Shown here: positions 11,382-21,578 of the stretch, piece by piece
Layout of the letters: the number at the start of each line of letters is the position of its first letter
Numbering within the stretch: the stretch's first letter is position 1
Assembly: GCA_947579605.1 (NCBI GenBank)
Contig: OX388305.1
Coordinates: forward strand, 31,261,542-31,325,541
Direction: 5' to 3'
Source of the DNA: Athripsodes cinereus
Taxonomy: Eukaryota; Arthropoda; Insecta; Trichoptera; Leptoceridae
Length of the DNA stretch: 64,000 nucleotides
The notes under the pieces: model-generated
The model's input: the letters and a program-made list of their open reading frames with translations, nothing else
What the model was told of the DNA's origin: nothing
Databases searched by the model: none
Program-made: the position numbers and the translations under genes

Positions 11382-12702
11382 CGAGGGTGGGGTGAAAAGT
11401 TCTCGGCCTGACACAGAGATGTTACTCCAATCAGCAAAAAATTGTATTCCTTACCTGGGTGCATATGTCATTAGTTCATATGACAAATTTCAACTTGTTC
11501 TCTTCAGTAGTTTCTTCACACGAATTTTTGCAGTCGACGTCTTGCTTGTTTTTCATGAAAATGAATAAATTTGAGTATCGTGCGGTCATAAAGTTCTTCG
11601 TTTTAGATGGATGAACCCTACGGAAATCCATCCAAAGTTGACAAAAGTTTACGAGGAATCTGCTCCTTAAATATCAACCGTTAAAAAATGGGCAGCTGAA
11701 TTTAAAGGTGGTCGCACACCCCTCGAAGATGACCCATGTGAAGGATGGCCAAAAACCACAGCCATATCGGAAACCATCGAAAAAGTGCATGATTCCGTGT
11801 TGGCCGACAGGCAACTGAGGTGCATGAGATAGCTGAAGCTGTAGGGATATCGAAAAAATGGGTCGGAAACATTTTGCTCAAAGAATAAGGGATGAAAAAG
11901 CTCCGCGCGAAAAGGGTGCCGCATTTGTTGAATGCCGATCAAAAACAAATTCGCAAATGATTTTCGCAGCAATTTTTAGACCGATAGAATAGGGATCCGA
12001 CCAATTTCGTGCGGTGATTTGTCACCATGGATAAGACATGGGTCCACCACTACACTTCAGAAACAAAACAGCAGTCCAAGCAATGGGTGGAAGCTGGTTC
12101 AGCTCCAATGAAAGCGAAGTCGATTTCATCTATGTATGTATGTATGTATGTATGTTATGTATCTGCTGGAAAGGTCATGGCTAGCGTGTTTAGGGATGGA
12201 AAAGGTATCCTGGTAATTGATAACCTTGCAAAAGGTAGAACAATCACAAACAAATATTACTCCAAACTTTTTAACCAATCTGGATGGCGAAATTTGCGAA
12301 AAGAGGCCTGGCATGAAGAAACAAAAATCATCTATCACCAAGACAACGCACCCGTACACAAGAGTGTATTGGCGATGGGAAAACTGCAAGATTTGGGGCA
12401 TGACTTGCTCGTCCATCCCCCCTATTCTCCTGATTTGGCACCCTCAGACTTCTTGGTTCCCAAACTTCAAGAAATTTGTTTCTGGGAAGCTCTTCGTATC
12501 CAATGAAGAAGTTGAAAGGGCTGAAGATGAATATTTTCGCAACCTTCCAGACTTTCACTTCCTGGAAGGAGTACTGATGTTGGAGAAACGCTGGATCAAG
12601 TGTTTTTAAGTCAAGGGAGATTATGTAGTAAAATAAAAATAAAAAAAATCTGAAAACCGCAGTCTTTCATTGTCAGGCCGAGAACTTTTCACCCCACCCT
12701 CG
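11382..12702 (+). mobile_element. Mariner element, about 1.32 kb, inactive
   Basis: Perfect TIRs of about 30 bp begin CGAGGGTGGGGTGAAAAG at both ends and abut TA dinucleotides (11380-11381 and 12703-12704), the mariner target. The interior encodes a mariner transposase in broken frames: helix-turn-helix-like EIAEAVGISKKWVG near 11830, MDKTWVHHYTSETK near 12027, HQDNAPVHKSVLAMGKL near 12350 and PPYSPDLAPSDF near 12420. The three Asp positions of the DDD triad are recognisable (MDKTW, HQDNA, SPDLAPSDF). Frameshifts, stops and a tatg microsatellite expansion (12128-12157) disable it. Confidence 0.92.
12128..12157. repeat. tatg microsatellite inside mariner transposase
   Basis: Seven consecutive tatg-type units interrupt the coding sequence between SKSISS and SAGKVMASVF. 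Confidence 0.8.
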
Positions 12703-12884
12703 TAAGTGAATTAGTAAGAAAAAAAAACGTTCACGCGGCTTATGTACATGTTGACTTATACTGTTGATGCCACTCACAATGTTGAAAACTAACCATAATG
12801 ATTGGTCACTAAGAGTATAGGTCGACATATACTTTTAATGCTAAACGAGTTTGAAAATAAATTAGATATACCTACTTTTAAATA

Positions 12885-13158
12885 GACCATTAAAGGTCAC
12901 GTGGTCTTGTCTATGGATTTGCTTTTGCTTGGGGGGCAAACAGTCAGATTGCGCAAATCATCCTTGTAGGATGTTATGCCATAAGAGAAAAAAAAGAAAG
13001 TCAGACGACAAAATAATAACAAAATCGACACTGACAGTTTTTTTTATTATTAGGTATTCTTTAGGCGTTCCACCTAATATTACACCGTAATCGTCTGTTG
13101 TGTTGGGATGCCTGATGCCCCTCAATGATTTTTCTGTGACGTCATCCTTTAATGGTCT
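12885..13158. mobile_element. TA-flanked MITE, 274 bp
   Basis: The ends are the inverted repeat GACCATTAAAGG, each next to a TA. Further imperfect complementarity extends inward. TA flanks suggest a Tc1/mariner-mobilised MITE. No coding capacity. Confidence 0.65.
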
Positions 13159-13470
13159 ATACAAATACTGTTTTTAAGGTCTTAAAATTACAATTTGACT
13201 TTTTTTATCGATTACACATGTGTAGTTTGAGATATACTACAAGGTTCCATCAAAAAGTAAAAATCGATTTTTTTTTTACTTATACTGTTAATGCCATGCA
13301 CGAGAGTATTATGACACAGTTTACTCGTAATGATAACAGCTTTTAGCCAATGCGATTTCAGCAGGAAAAAACACAGCAAAGTCAAAAAAATCAAAAGAGA
13401 GAGAGAGAAATACACAAAAGAGATATCACCAAAAAGAAACGACAAAATCACAGGAGTCAGGTTGACAAGA

Positions 13471-13603
13471 CAGTGGCGGATTAAGAAAAAACTCAAGGGG
13501 GGGGGGTGCAAAATTTTTACACATATGCAAGACAATGTCATTTTATTTAAACTGATTATACCCATATACAAGACATCGTCAATAGGCCCTGTATCCGCCA
13601 CTG
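13471..13603. mobile_element. hAT MITE, 133 bp
   Basis: TIRs CAGTGGCGGAT are flanked by near-perfect 8-bp TSDs tgacaaga and tggcaaga (13463-13470 and 13604-13611). It lies within a LINE whose frame continues on the right. Confidence 0.85.
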
Positions 13604-13737
13604 TGGCAAGATATCCAAAACAATCTATCCCTCAAAGCACGAGTTCTGCTCAAGATACTTAGCTTTGAAAAAAATGTCTTAGGAGGATTTTGGATGTAAA
13701 ATGGTATGAACATCTCACAAATGATGCTGTGCGCCGA

Positions 13738-14889
13738 GCGAGATTTTAAAATGTAAAAAAATGGATTGTACTCCAAGTTCAAAAATTGGACACTCGTAGC
13801 GTTAGTAGTCCGTTCCTTTGTCGACAGCCAACCCACAAAACAATTTGAAGATAATAAAACAAATATTTGCAACATAATACATTTTGTATATTTTAATATT
13901 TATTTTATACATCTTACATTACACATATTTAATAAGATACAATGTATTGAACTACAAAATGTACAAGAAATTAATAGTTGTACAAAATGTACATGGTGCA
14001 CCTTTCCACTATTAGTTACAACAAATATTCAAAATTTTCGCAACACCTTTATTGAAAGAGATTCTTCATCAATTGCGGATACCGCAGAAGTCTGGGGACT
14101 TCCATTTAACCTTAGTAATAATTTTCTGTGTAGCGCCTAGCAAAGAATTGGTTTCCCTATCTTTTTCGTAAATTTTCCAGTGTTCTGTAAAAAGCAGGTA
14201 TTTTACATCTTAAATTCTGAATGTCTTAATTTTTCATTAATAAATGTCTTGTAAAAGGCGGATGTTCGAAAAAAATAAAGACTTTTACATCTTTAATTCA
14301 GCGATGAGGTTTGCCACCCATTCTGCATGCCTTATACTTTTATTGACACGGAGAGGACAATCTATATGTTTATTACATGCGGTTAGTCTGCTGGCTTCCC
14401 CACTTGTGATATACGACGTGAACATCATCATAAAAATAATCGAAGTTTTGTTGCATTCACCTTAACTAAAAAATCCCCATATAATAAACACGCAAGCTGT
14501 CCTCTTCGTACCAATATAAAATCAAAACATTCAGGATGGGTGGCAAACCTTATCGTTGAATTTAAGAAATAAAATGTCTTTATTTTTTTCGAACACTTTT
14601 ACAGGACACTCGAAAACTTACGGAGAAGAGTGGGAGACGAATTCTTTACTGGGGGCTCCACGGAATGAAAATTAACTCATTTAACTAACCCTTTCTTTTT
14701 TTCCATATAAAATATTATAATACATAAAAATTTGATTTGATGTTTACTTTCACATAGGTATCATATTAGTCTCCAAGCTAAGGAGATTGTGGCGTATTTG
14801 GTCATAGAAATGAGAGAACTACTAACGCTACGAGTGTCCAATTTTTGAACTTGGAGTACAATCCGTTTTTTTACATTTTAAAATCTCGC
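13738..14889. mobile_element. Mutator-like non-autonomous element, 9-bp TSD
   Basis: The two ends (13738-13809 and 14818-14889) are 72-bp inverted repeats with one visible mismatch, starting GCGAGATTTTAAAATG. Each is flanked by gtgcgccga (13729-13737 and 14890-14898), a perfect 9-bp direct repeat. Long TIRs with a 9-bp TSD are the hallmark of Mutator-like elements. The LINE frame on both sides joins up once the element and one TSD are removed. I see no transposase. The centre is a second, imperfect fold-back. Confidence 0.85.
14150..14660. repeat. Fold-back core inside the Mutator-like element
   Basis: 14270-14370 and 14480-14590 are imperfect reverse complements sharing gggtggcaaacc, ctttatttttttcg and related blocks. 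Related sequence appears at 63245-64000. Confidence 0.6.
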
Positions 14890-15190
14890 GTGCGCCGACG
14901 CACCCGGCAGAGATCTGTAATCTCCGTGATGCGGGAGAGACGATGGTCCTGGGTGGATCATGTTCTGAGAATGCTCAATGATAGCGTTGGCCGAAAAGAG
15001 CATTGTTCTTCCGTCCGCAAGGGTTCCGTCGGCCCGGGCGTCCCTCTTTCACAATGCACCGTTCCTATGACAACGACATCATAGTACAGGGAATGTCGTG
15101 GGAAGAGATGACGCGATCGGCACAGAGAAGCTCTGAATGGAGGAGGCTGGTTTCTGCTCTGTGCTCCCGAGAGGAGCGTTGAGGGCGATG

Positions 15191-15540
15191 ACGATGATGA
15201 ATAAAAGATATCTATGGTTAATATTAATTTATTTTAAGAGCATCAAAACTATCAACATATTATATATTTTTTAATTTTATTTTTATTTATTTATTTTATT
15301 TACAAAACAGTTTTTAAAAGATAAGTCACTAATGTCTACCTAACTGGGCATGAGCCCGTACCCTATACCATATACCCGTACCATATACCCAGAATTCTGA
15401 ATAATAGTCATTCTGAAGTTGCGATAATTAGTTCCAAAACATTTAAAATTTCTTGAATAAACTGAATGAACAAGATTTTTAACACATATCATTGTAGTGT
15501 ATTTCATTTTTTTTTTTAATGATTGAAGGAGACCCACCGA
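15191..15540. other. AT-rich stretch with one dispersed repeat
   Basis: No gene is visible. The segment 15384-15503 is the reverse complement of 25646-25765 in intron 1 of the lysyl-tRNA synthetase gene (shared ttggaactaattatcgcaac). Confidence 0.55.
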
Positions 15541-16071
15541 CCACCCGGATAGCGCAGAAGTCTGGGGACTTCCATTTATCCGAATTCTACACTACACAAA
15601 TTTTGTCCATACCGGAGGCGCCATAGTGGGCAGCCTGAGGGGTTGGCCGGCCAAAAAAACCCCCATGTGTGGAATCTTTTGACTACACTCCTTCGATGTC
15701 CCTCTAGCCGAGAGAAGCAAAAACATTCACAATATAAAACTAACAATACATTTACAAAGGCATTCCCTAACCCAGAAAAACAAATCAACATTCAAAATAA
15801 AATAAAAATAAAAACAACAAGAAAAAATTTAAGAAAACAAAGAGAAAATAAAAATGAGCAGAGAGCCGAGTTGAGGTGTCCGGAAACTTCTTTTGGTATT
15901 CATGCCGGTGAACCCGAGGGTCGCCGGTGCCGGATCGAGTCTTCGTAGACACGCTTCCCTCCCCAAGGGACATCCCTCCCTGACCTAAGACTCTCCACCA
16001 AGGGAGACAGGACAGCACAAAAAACGAAGAAACGAGTTCGCCCGCGACAGCCACGATCACACAAGGCAAAA

Positions 16072-19000
16072 TCAACCATCAAGCTCATCCAGGTAAGCCG
16101 GGGGTGAGCCCGGCTCACGCAGAAGGTCCCACCGAGACACCCAGACATCCGCAAACTCCAAGAAAGCTCTGAAATTTCTCGGACAAATCATTAATTCCCC
16201 AGACCAAACGGGTCTGGGAGTATCATCACTCAAGCTATCAATCATTACATCCCTCGCATCCGTCATCATTGGGCATTCCCACAGGATATGCCCCGCAAAC
16301 TGAGCTCCCGTCCCACAAGCACACCACGGGTCGTCCGTCAGCCCTAACTCAAAGAGCTTGGCTTTAAGCTCCCCGTGTCCCGTTACCAACTGCACGGCAA
16401 AGTGATTGAAAGACAGGAAGCGCCTTTTAATCCTCTCTCTTACATCCGGAAGAAAATCGTAGACAAGTCTAGCGGTTCTCCCCCGGTCCCATCTTTCCTG
16501 CCACACATCCAAAGTTCTTTCTCTGATTTGGCTGAAGGCCCTACTAATTCCCCTGTTCCCGGGTTCCGTCTGAACGGAAATACCAAGATGTTCAGTTCTA
16601 CCATCCGCCATGATCTTACGCCTGGCTACACTGTCTAGGACTTCCAAATCAGCGGGTAGCACGCCAGCGATAACAGGAAGGCCATCGCTAGCGGCAGTAC
16701 GATACGCACCTGTGACGGCGAGCAGCGGGAGTCTCTGTCCCCTCAAGACTGCCGTTGATACAGAGCCCACCGAAAGTCTATGTGACCAAACCCGAGCAGC
16801 GTACGTAACTTGCACCACGTACGTCGCCCGATATATGGCCCTTACAGTCCCCGAACGCAGGCCCCATGTACCACGACTAAGTTTGCGAAGGGTGAAGAAA
16901 AGTACCTTCGCTTTCTCGGCAGTCGCTCTCACGTGTGGAAGAAAGGAAGAGCCCCTGTCCAGAACAACCCCCAAGTACCGGACTTCGTCGACCACCCTCA
17001 CGGGTGTTCCACTCATCCGGAGAACCGGATTTCTGCCCCTTCCAAGTGCCCCCTTCAACCACATCGCGGAGGTCTTGCTCGGCGAGAAGACAAGCCTATT
17101 CACACTGCCCCACGTCAGGATGCGCTCGATCGCGGTCTTAAAATTGTCCTCGATCGCTCTCCTCGTACTGCCAGACAGCAAGAGGAGAGCATCGTCAGCA
17201 TAAGCGAAAATCGTACAGCCAGGAGGAAGATCTATTTTCAAAAGGTCATCGAAGAGGACGTTCCACAGGAATGGTCCGAGGACCGAGCCCTGCGGACAGC
17301 CCATATCTACAACCCGTTCAACCAAGCGTCCTGCGTGGGTGATCACCACTGACCTGTCGCTGAAGTAGCTGCTAATCACATTGAACAGCCAGCGAGGACA
17401 TCCCCGTATCTTCAGTTTGGCCAGTATGAGTGGCCACCACGCATTGTCGAAAGCCCCAGCTATGCCAAGGAAGACACCCAGCACATTTTTCTCATTACTG
17501 TCATCCCTCCACTTCATGCAGGCATCAATGGCGTGCTCCGTGGATAAGCCCCGGCTAAAACCAAACTGCTTAGGATCCCCCGGCACAAGGGCCCCATCAA
17601 GCCGGTTCCTCACCAAGATCTCAAGTATCTTGCCAAAGGAAGGCAGCAGGGTGATAGGCCTATACGCCTTGAGATCCGACAGAGGCTTATCGTTGCCTTT
17701 GGGGATTACCCTGAGCAAACCTCTCTTCCATACTTTTGGAAACACTCCCTCTCGCAGACATGCCCGGAAAAGTCCCAACATTTCCGCCGAACAGAACCTC
17801 CAGACCTGCTTTACAATCGCACCATTCACTCTGTCAATTCCAGGTGCCTTCCTTGGTCCTAATCTTTTGACGATTTCACCCAATTCTTGATGTGTCACAT
17901 CGTCAATTTCGATTACTGACTCATCGGGGGGGCAGCGTGATTGGAAACGCAGCGCTGCATGAAACGGTGTGTCCCTCGACATTGAGTCAAGGGGCACCAG
18001 ATCATCTAATAGCGCCCTGAGTGTGCCGTCAATACACACTGTTTCATTATCGCCAGAAACAATACTGGTAAGATAGTGATCAGCAGACCTCTTAGACTTA
18101 ACTATAGTTCGAGTCACAGACCAAGGGTCGGCGTTTCCCGTTTCTGTAATCCACTCCTTCCAAGCCGAGGTCTTAGCATGCCTTATGGCTAATTTGAAAG
18201 AGCCCCTCGCTTGCTGGAGCCGCTCAAAGAGTTGCCTACCAGCTGGAGAGTCCCGCAACACGCTGCCCTTTCTCACCGGGCAGAAGGCCCGTTCGGCGGA
18301 TTTAAATTGGCGTCTTAAAACCGTGAGTTCCGGGGTCCACCAATTGGTGGAACGACGTCCCCCAGGCCTGCACCTTCCCAGCGCCACTGTCGCCGCTGAG
18401 ACGACCGCTGAGTTAAATTTTTCCCCAGCTACTTCAACTCCATCAGACAAATATACATCAAAATCTCTCAATTCTTCTTTCAAACAAATTCCAAAAGAAT
18501 TCCAGTTGGCCTTCGAACGCTTGAAACTCCACAGACCGTATGGTTCAATTACCAACGAACCCCCGACAGACCAAGTGATCAACCGATGGTCGCTGACAAC
18601 CTCCCCAACGTGGACCCTCCAATTGGAGAGATCCGCAAGCAGATCATCGGTGCATAGGGTTAAATCAATCCAGCTCTCCCCCATTGGCCCAGCAAACGTG
18701 GCTGGTTGACCGGCAACATTGAGAATGTTGAGGCCAGCGGAAGATATAAAATCCTCCACTGGTCCACCACTCCCAGTGCGGTCCGTGCCAGGTCTGTCGT
18801 GCCAGAGAGGCGAGCGTGCATTAAAATCACCAGCTACCAAGACCGGTCTACCCTGCAATGCGTCAAGAGTCCGTCTCAAGCCCCGGAGGTGTACTCCTAC
18901 ATTATCAGAGAACTTAAAGTATACAGATATCAAGAAGATCTCGCGGCCATCGATTCGGAGGCATATACAACACCGAAACTCATCCGAAAGTCCATCCAAG

Positions 19001-19269
19001 AACAACGGTTGCACCTTACTGGTGTTTACCAAGAAACCCGCCATGGGACGAGACCCCTTGCCGATCACGGCAAGCGGTATATCGGCACCATCGAGGATCA
19101 CTCGCGAAAACAACTGCTCCTGGACGAAAACCAATGGAATGTCCCTGCGCTGTACGGACCTAACCAAATCAATAGCAGACGCACGGCATCGCCCTAGATT
19201 GATCTGGCCCAGCACGACGGCAGCCTCACTAGCCATTGTAATTCGTTGACCTACCCTGATTAACACCAA
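16072..19269 (-). CDS. R1-clade LINE ORF2 (endonuclease and reverse transcriptase)
   Basis: A single open frame of 1065 codons encodes a retrotransposon polyprotein. An APE-type endonuclease spans about residues 15-240 (GQINLGRC, VAGDFNARSPLW, SDHRLITWSV). The reverse transcriptase spans about 480-780, with RPITLLPSFGKILEI, the GCPQGSVLGP motif and the catalytic AYADDALLL. A C-terminal cysteine-histidine motif reads CACGTGAQFAGHILWECP. GCPQGS in place of GVPQGS and the overall layout point to the R1/TRAS clade. The true start may be the second Met (MASEAAVV, residue 12). ORF1 is absent, because the sequence upstream belongs to an RTE fragment, so the copy is probably 5'-truncated though its ORF2 is intact. 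The 3' UTR runs toward about 15545. Base composition is clearly GC-richer than the neighbourhood, which suggests recent arrival. Confidence 0.9.
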   Translation of the reverse strand: MVLIRVGQRITMASEAAVVLGQINLGRCRASAIDLVRSVQRRDIPLVFVQEQLFSRVILDGADIPLAVIGKGSRPMAGFLVNTSKVQPLFLDGLSDEFRCCICLRIDGREIFLISVYFKFSDNVGVHLRGLRRTLDALQGRPVLVAGDFNARSPLWHDRPGTDRTGSGGPVEDFISSAGLNILNVAGQPATFAGPMGESWIDLTLCTDDLLADLSNWRVHVGEVVSDHRLITWSVGGSLVIEPYGLWSFKRSKANWNSFGICLKEELRDFDVYLSDGVEVAGEKFNSAVVSAATVALGRCRPGGRRSTNWWTPELTVLRRQFKSAERAFCPVRKGSVLRDSPAGRQLFERLQQARGSFKLAIRHAKTSAWKEWITETGNADPWSVTRTIVKSKRSADHYLTSIVSGDNETVCIDGTLRALLDDLVPLDSMSRDTPFHAALRFQSRCPPDESVIEIDDVTHQELGEIVKRLGPRKAPGIDRVNGAIVKQVWRFCSAEMLGLFRACLREGVFPKVWKRGLLRVIPKGNDKPLSDLKAYRPITLLPSFGKILEILVRNRLDGALVPGDPKQFGFSRGLSTEHAIDACMKWRDDSNEKNVLGVFLGIAGAFDNAWWPLILAKLKIRGCPRWLFNVISSYFSDRSVVITHAGRLVERVVDMGCPQGSVLGPFLWNVLFDDLLKIDLPPGCTIFAYADDALLLLSGSTRRAIEDNFKTAIERILTWGSVNRLVFSPSKTSAMWLKGALGRGRNPVLRMSGTPVRVVDEVRYLGVVLDRGSSFLPHVRATAEKAKVLFFTLRKLSRGTWGLRSGTVRAIYRATYVVQVTYAARVWSHRLSVGSVSTAVLRGQRLPLLAVTGAYRTAASDGLPVIAGVLPADLEVLDSVARRKIMADGRTEHLGISVQTEPGNRGISRAFSQIRERTLDVWQERWDRGRTARLVYDFLPDVRERIKRRFLSFNHFAVQLVTGHGELKAKLFELGLTDDPWCACGTGAQFAGHILWECPMMTDARDVMIDSLSDDTPRPVWSGELMICPRNFRAFLEFADVWVSRWDLLREPGSPPAYLDELDG

Positions 19270-19274
19270 TGGTC

Positions 19275-19640
19275 TTCAGCATGCGTCAGTACTACTCTGT
19301 AGTACCACATCTCAAAGGCCGCCAACCGTCCGCTGATGGTCTACGTCTTGCTACCATGTAGCAGAATGCTCCAGATCAGTATTTCCCAAACTATAGGTCG
19401 CAACCCACCAGTGGGTCGTGAGCGAATATTGAGTGGGCCCTAATGGACGATTCGCCACCGTATAAGACATGAATAAAAAAATGTTGGACCAATGTTTGGA
19501 GAAAAAAAAGCTAAAAGGCGGGTTCCAAGATTAGAAATTTTCCGAGATGGGTCGGAGCCCAGTCAACTTTGGGAACCACTGCTCCAGACAAAGGTTTTAG
19601 TAAGGTTCTTCCTAACGCTTAAATCAGTATTTATTTATTT
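19275..19640 (-). mobile_element. RTE-type LINE fragment, split by a hAT MITE
   Basis: On the minus strand the joined flanks read RKNLTKTFVWSILLHGSKT, a stop, then TISGRLAAFEMWYYRV. This is the region just after the RT catalytic core in RTE-type LINEs. The MITE at 19377-19581 interrupts it between VWS and ILLHG. Confidence 0.7.
19377..19581. mobile_element. hAT MITE, 205 bp, family shared with 34486-34689
   Basis: The termini are CAGTATTTCCCAAAC and (reverse of the right end) CAGTGGTTCCCAAAG. The TSDs are ctccagat (19369-19376) and ctccagac (19582-19589). No ORF. Confidence 0.87.
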
Positions 19641-19783
19641 GTTAAAGGTAATTCTTGTCTGTTTTTTTTTTAATCTACCTTAAAACTAGAAGAGAAAACA
19701 TTATTTTTACTTTAGTAATCATTATTTTTACCATATTATTATATAAATCTATGGTTACATTACATTATGTCTATCAGTCATTC

Positions 19784-19797
19784 AGTCTATGGTTTCA
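19784..19797. repeat. 5' target-site duplication of the I-clade LINE
   Basis: agtctatggtttca, identical to 25409-25422 at the other end of the LINE. Confidence 0.9.
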
Positions 19798-20033
19798 GAT
19801 AGGGTCGAGATGAGTGACAGCGGCTAATGGGTAAATTGTGGTGCTCTATCAATTCTCGATAGATTGAGTGTTTTTTCTGTCATTTGCACACATTTGTTTC
19901 TTTCAATCGATATATTGACGTTGGGGAGGTGGAGCTGGTAAAAGTTTATTAGTATATACATATTCCTCATTATATTAATACTGTTATAGGTTAGGGTACA
20001 TACGTGTACTTTGTCTGGTGTGTTGTGTAGAAT

Positions 20034-21578
20034 ATGGGGGACAAACCCCCAGATAGGCCGTCCCGGCCTCCAGATGGGCCTTCCCGGCCTCCAGATGCAT
20101 CCGAAGCTGAGACAGATGGATCTATGCTTTCAGTGTCTGACGTAGAGTTGCCTACATCACCTGCGGAATTTATTACCGTGAGGTCTCATAGGCGTAAGCG
20201 TAAGAAGGCGGTAAATACGTCTGACGATGACTCGCTAACAACAACAATACCGCCGAGTCATTCCAACCTGATCCCAAGTAATATACAAACCCCAACAAAC
20301 GCTATCGCGCCTACTAATTCCTCTGTTCCCTATTCCTCCTCTTCCGGTATTGGGCACTCGGCCACTTCTGCCAACCTCGTTCATGTCGAACATACGGAGA
20401 GTCCTCAACGCTCCCTGTATTCGGAATTTTCTGCTGCTCCCTACATTGTGCACATTGTAAATAAAAATGAGTCTCCTCTACACCCTCTTTATTTCGGACG
20501 ATTGCTCATTAATTACCAAATTAATGGCTTGGAAGCTGGTGGAGTAATGAGGGTGGGAAGGAACAAAATCCAACTCACCTTCACCTCAGCTGCGACAGCC
20601 AATACCTTTGTCAACGGAAATTTTGCCTCCTCAAATAACCTGGAGGCCTATATCCCGACATATAAGACTTCCAAGATGGGTATCGTCAGAGGTATTGCCA
20701 CTGACGTGTCAGATGAGGAAATCATACAATACTCCCAAATCCCTAGACACTGCGGACGTATAATCAAAGTGAGAAGACTGAACAGGAAAGTGGTGTCTGC
20801 AGGTGTTGCTTCCTGGGTTCCATCGCAGACGGTGGTCTTGACCTTTGAGGGTCAGTTCCTCCCCAAGAATATTTACTTATTCCACAACTCCTTACCAATA
20901 GATCTGTACACATACCCTACTACACAATGCTTTCGTTGCTGTCGATTTGGACACCAAATAAAAAATTGCCGCTCTACGGCCAGATGTTTTAAATGTGGTG
21001 GTGAAGACCACGTGGGGGCTGCATGTAGCAAGGAAAATGTGGAAAAGTGCATAAACTGTTCAGGTGAACATACTGCTGTTAGTGCGTCGTGTCCGATAGT
21101 CATCAGAGAAAAGGAGGTTAAGGTAACTATGGCAAAGGAAAACATCTCATATTTCGAGGCTTCCAGTAGAGTACCCCCAGCTACCAAATCTTTCTCCAGT
21201 GTGATTAGTGCGGAGCAGACCCCTGCTAAGGTCACCCAGTCCCAACGGTCAACTATATATAGGACGCGGCTAATCCCTGAAAAAAGACCCCATCCTGCTC
21301 TCTCAGTAGACAGGGTAAATATAACCCCCCTACTATCATACACCAATGGGCAACCGTTGAATCCAAGTAATGGTTGTGCACTCAACGGGCCTTCTTACCC
21401 TGAAGAGTCTTTATCTATGGATCCTAAAAACATCATAACTACCATTACTTCTCTACTTATGTCATTGATAGCCTTAATCCCAAATATACCGTCCAACGTT
21501 GCCTCCACTATTACCCTGCTCACTCAAGCTCTGAACAATGGCTTGGCTAACCCCAATGCTGCAGTGGAATTGCCGTAG
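20034..21578 (+). CDS. I-clade LINE ORF1 (Gag-like nucleic-acid binding)
   Basis: A 514-residue protein. The N-terminus is proline-rich and acidic (PDRPSRPPDGPSRPPDASEAETDG). The middle (about 140-290) resembles the RNA-binding region of LINE Gag-like proteins. Three zinc knuckles follow at about 299-350: CFRCCRFGHQIKNC, CFKCGGEDHVGAAC and the variant CINCSGEHTAVSASC. Such proteins coat LINE RNA in the ribonucleoprotein particle. The end overlaps ORF2 in another frame. Confidence 0.9.
   Translation: MGDKPPDRPSRPPDGPSRPPDASEAETDGSMLSVSDVELPTSPAEFITVRSHRRKRKKAVNTSDDDSLTTTIPPSHSNLIPSNIQTPTNAIAPTNSSVPYSSSSGIGHSATSANLVHVEHTESPQRSLYSEFSAAPYIVHIVNKNESPLHPLYFGRLLINYQINGLEAGGVMRVGRNKIQLTFTSAATANTFVNGNFASSNNLEAYIPTYKTSKMGIVRGIATDVSDEEIIQYSQIPRHCGRIIKVRRLNRKVVSAGVASWVPSQTVVLTFEGQFLPKNIYLFHNSLPIDLYTYPTTQCFRCCRFGHQIKNCRSTARCFKCGGEDHVGAACSKENVEKCINCSGEHTAVSASCPIVIREKEVKVTMAKENISYFEASSRVPPATKSFSSVISAEQTPAKVTQSQRSTIYRTRLIPEKRPHPALSVDRVNITPLLSYTNGQPLNPSNGCALNGPSYPEESLSMDPKNIITTITSLLMSLIALIPNIPSNVASTITLLTQALNNGLANPNAAVELP

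Larger units (their letters stand above)
13604..15190 (+). mobile_element. RTE-like LINE 3' part, split by a Mutator-like element
   Basis: The left piece (13604-13737) reads RILDVKWYEHLTNDAVRRA. The right piece (14899-15190) continues RTRQRSVISVMRERRWSWVDHVLRML and ends with GMSWEEMTRSAQ, SEWRRLVSALCSREER, stops and a gatgacgatgatga tail. A second copy of this 3' end lies at 51953-52150. Missing parts and frameshifts show it is dead. Confidence 0.8.

Noticed and set aside
16610..17352. Plus-strand frames of 180-197 codons
   Set aside because: Shadows of the same R1 ORF in a GC-rich stretch, with low-information composition.
18706..19249. Long plus-strand frames overlapping the R1 ORF
   Set aside because: They are shadows of the 1065-codon minus-strand ORF and encode no known motif.
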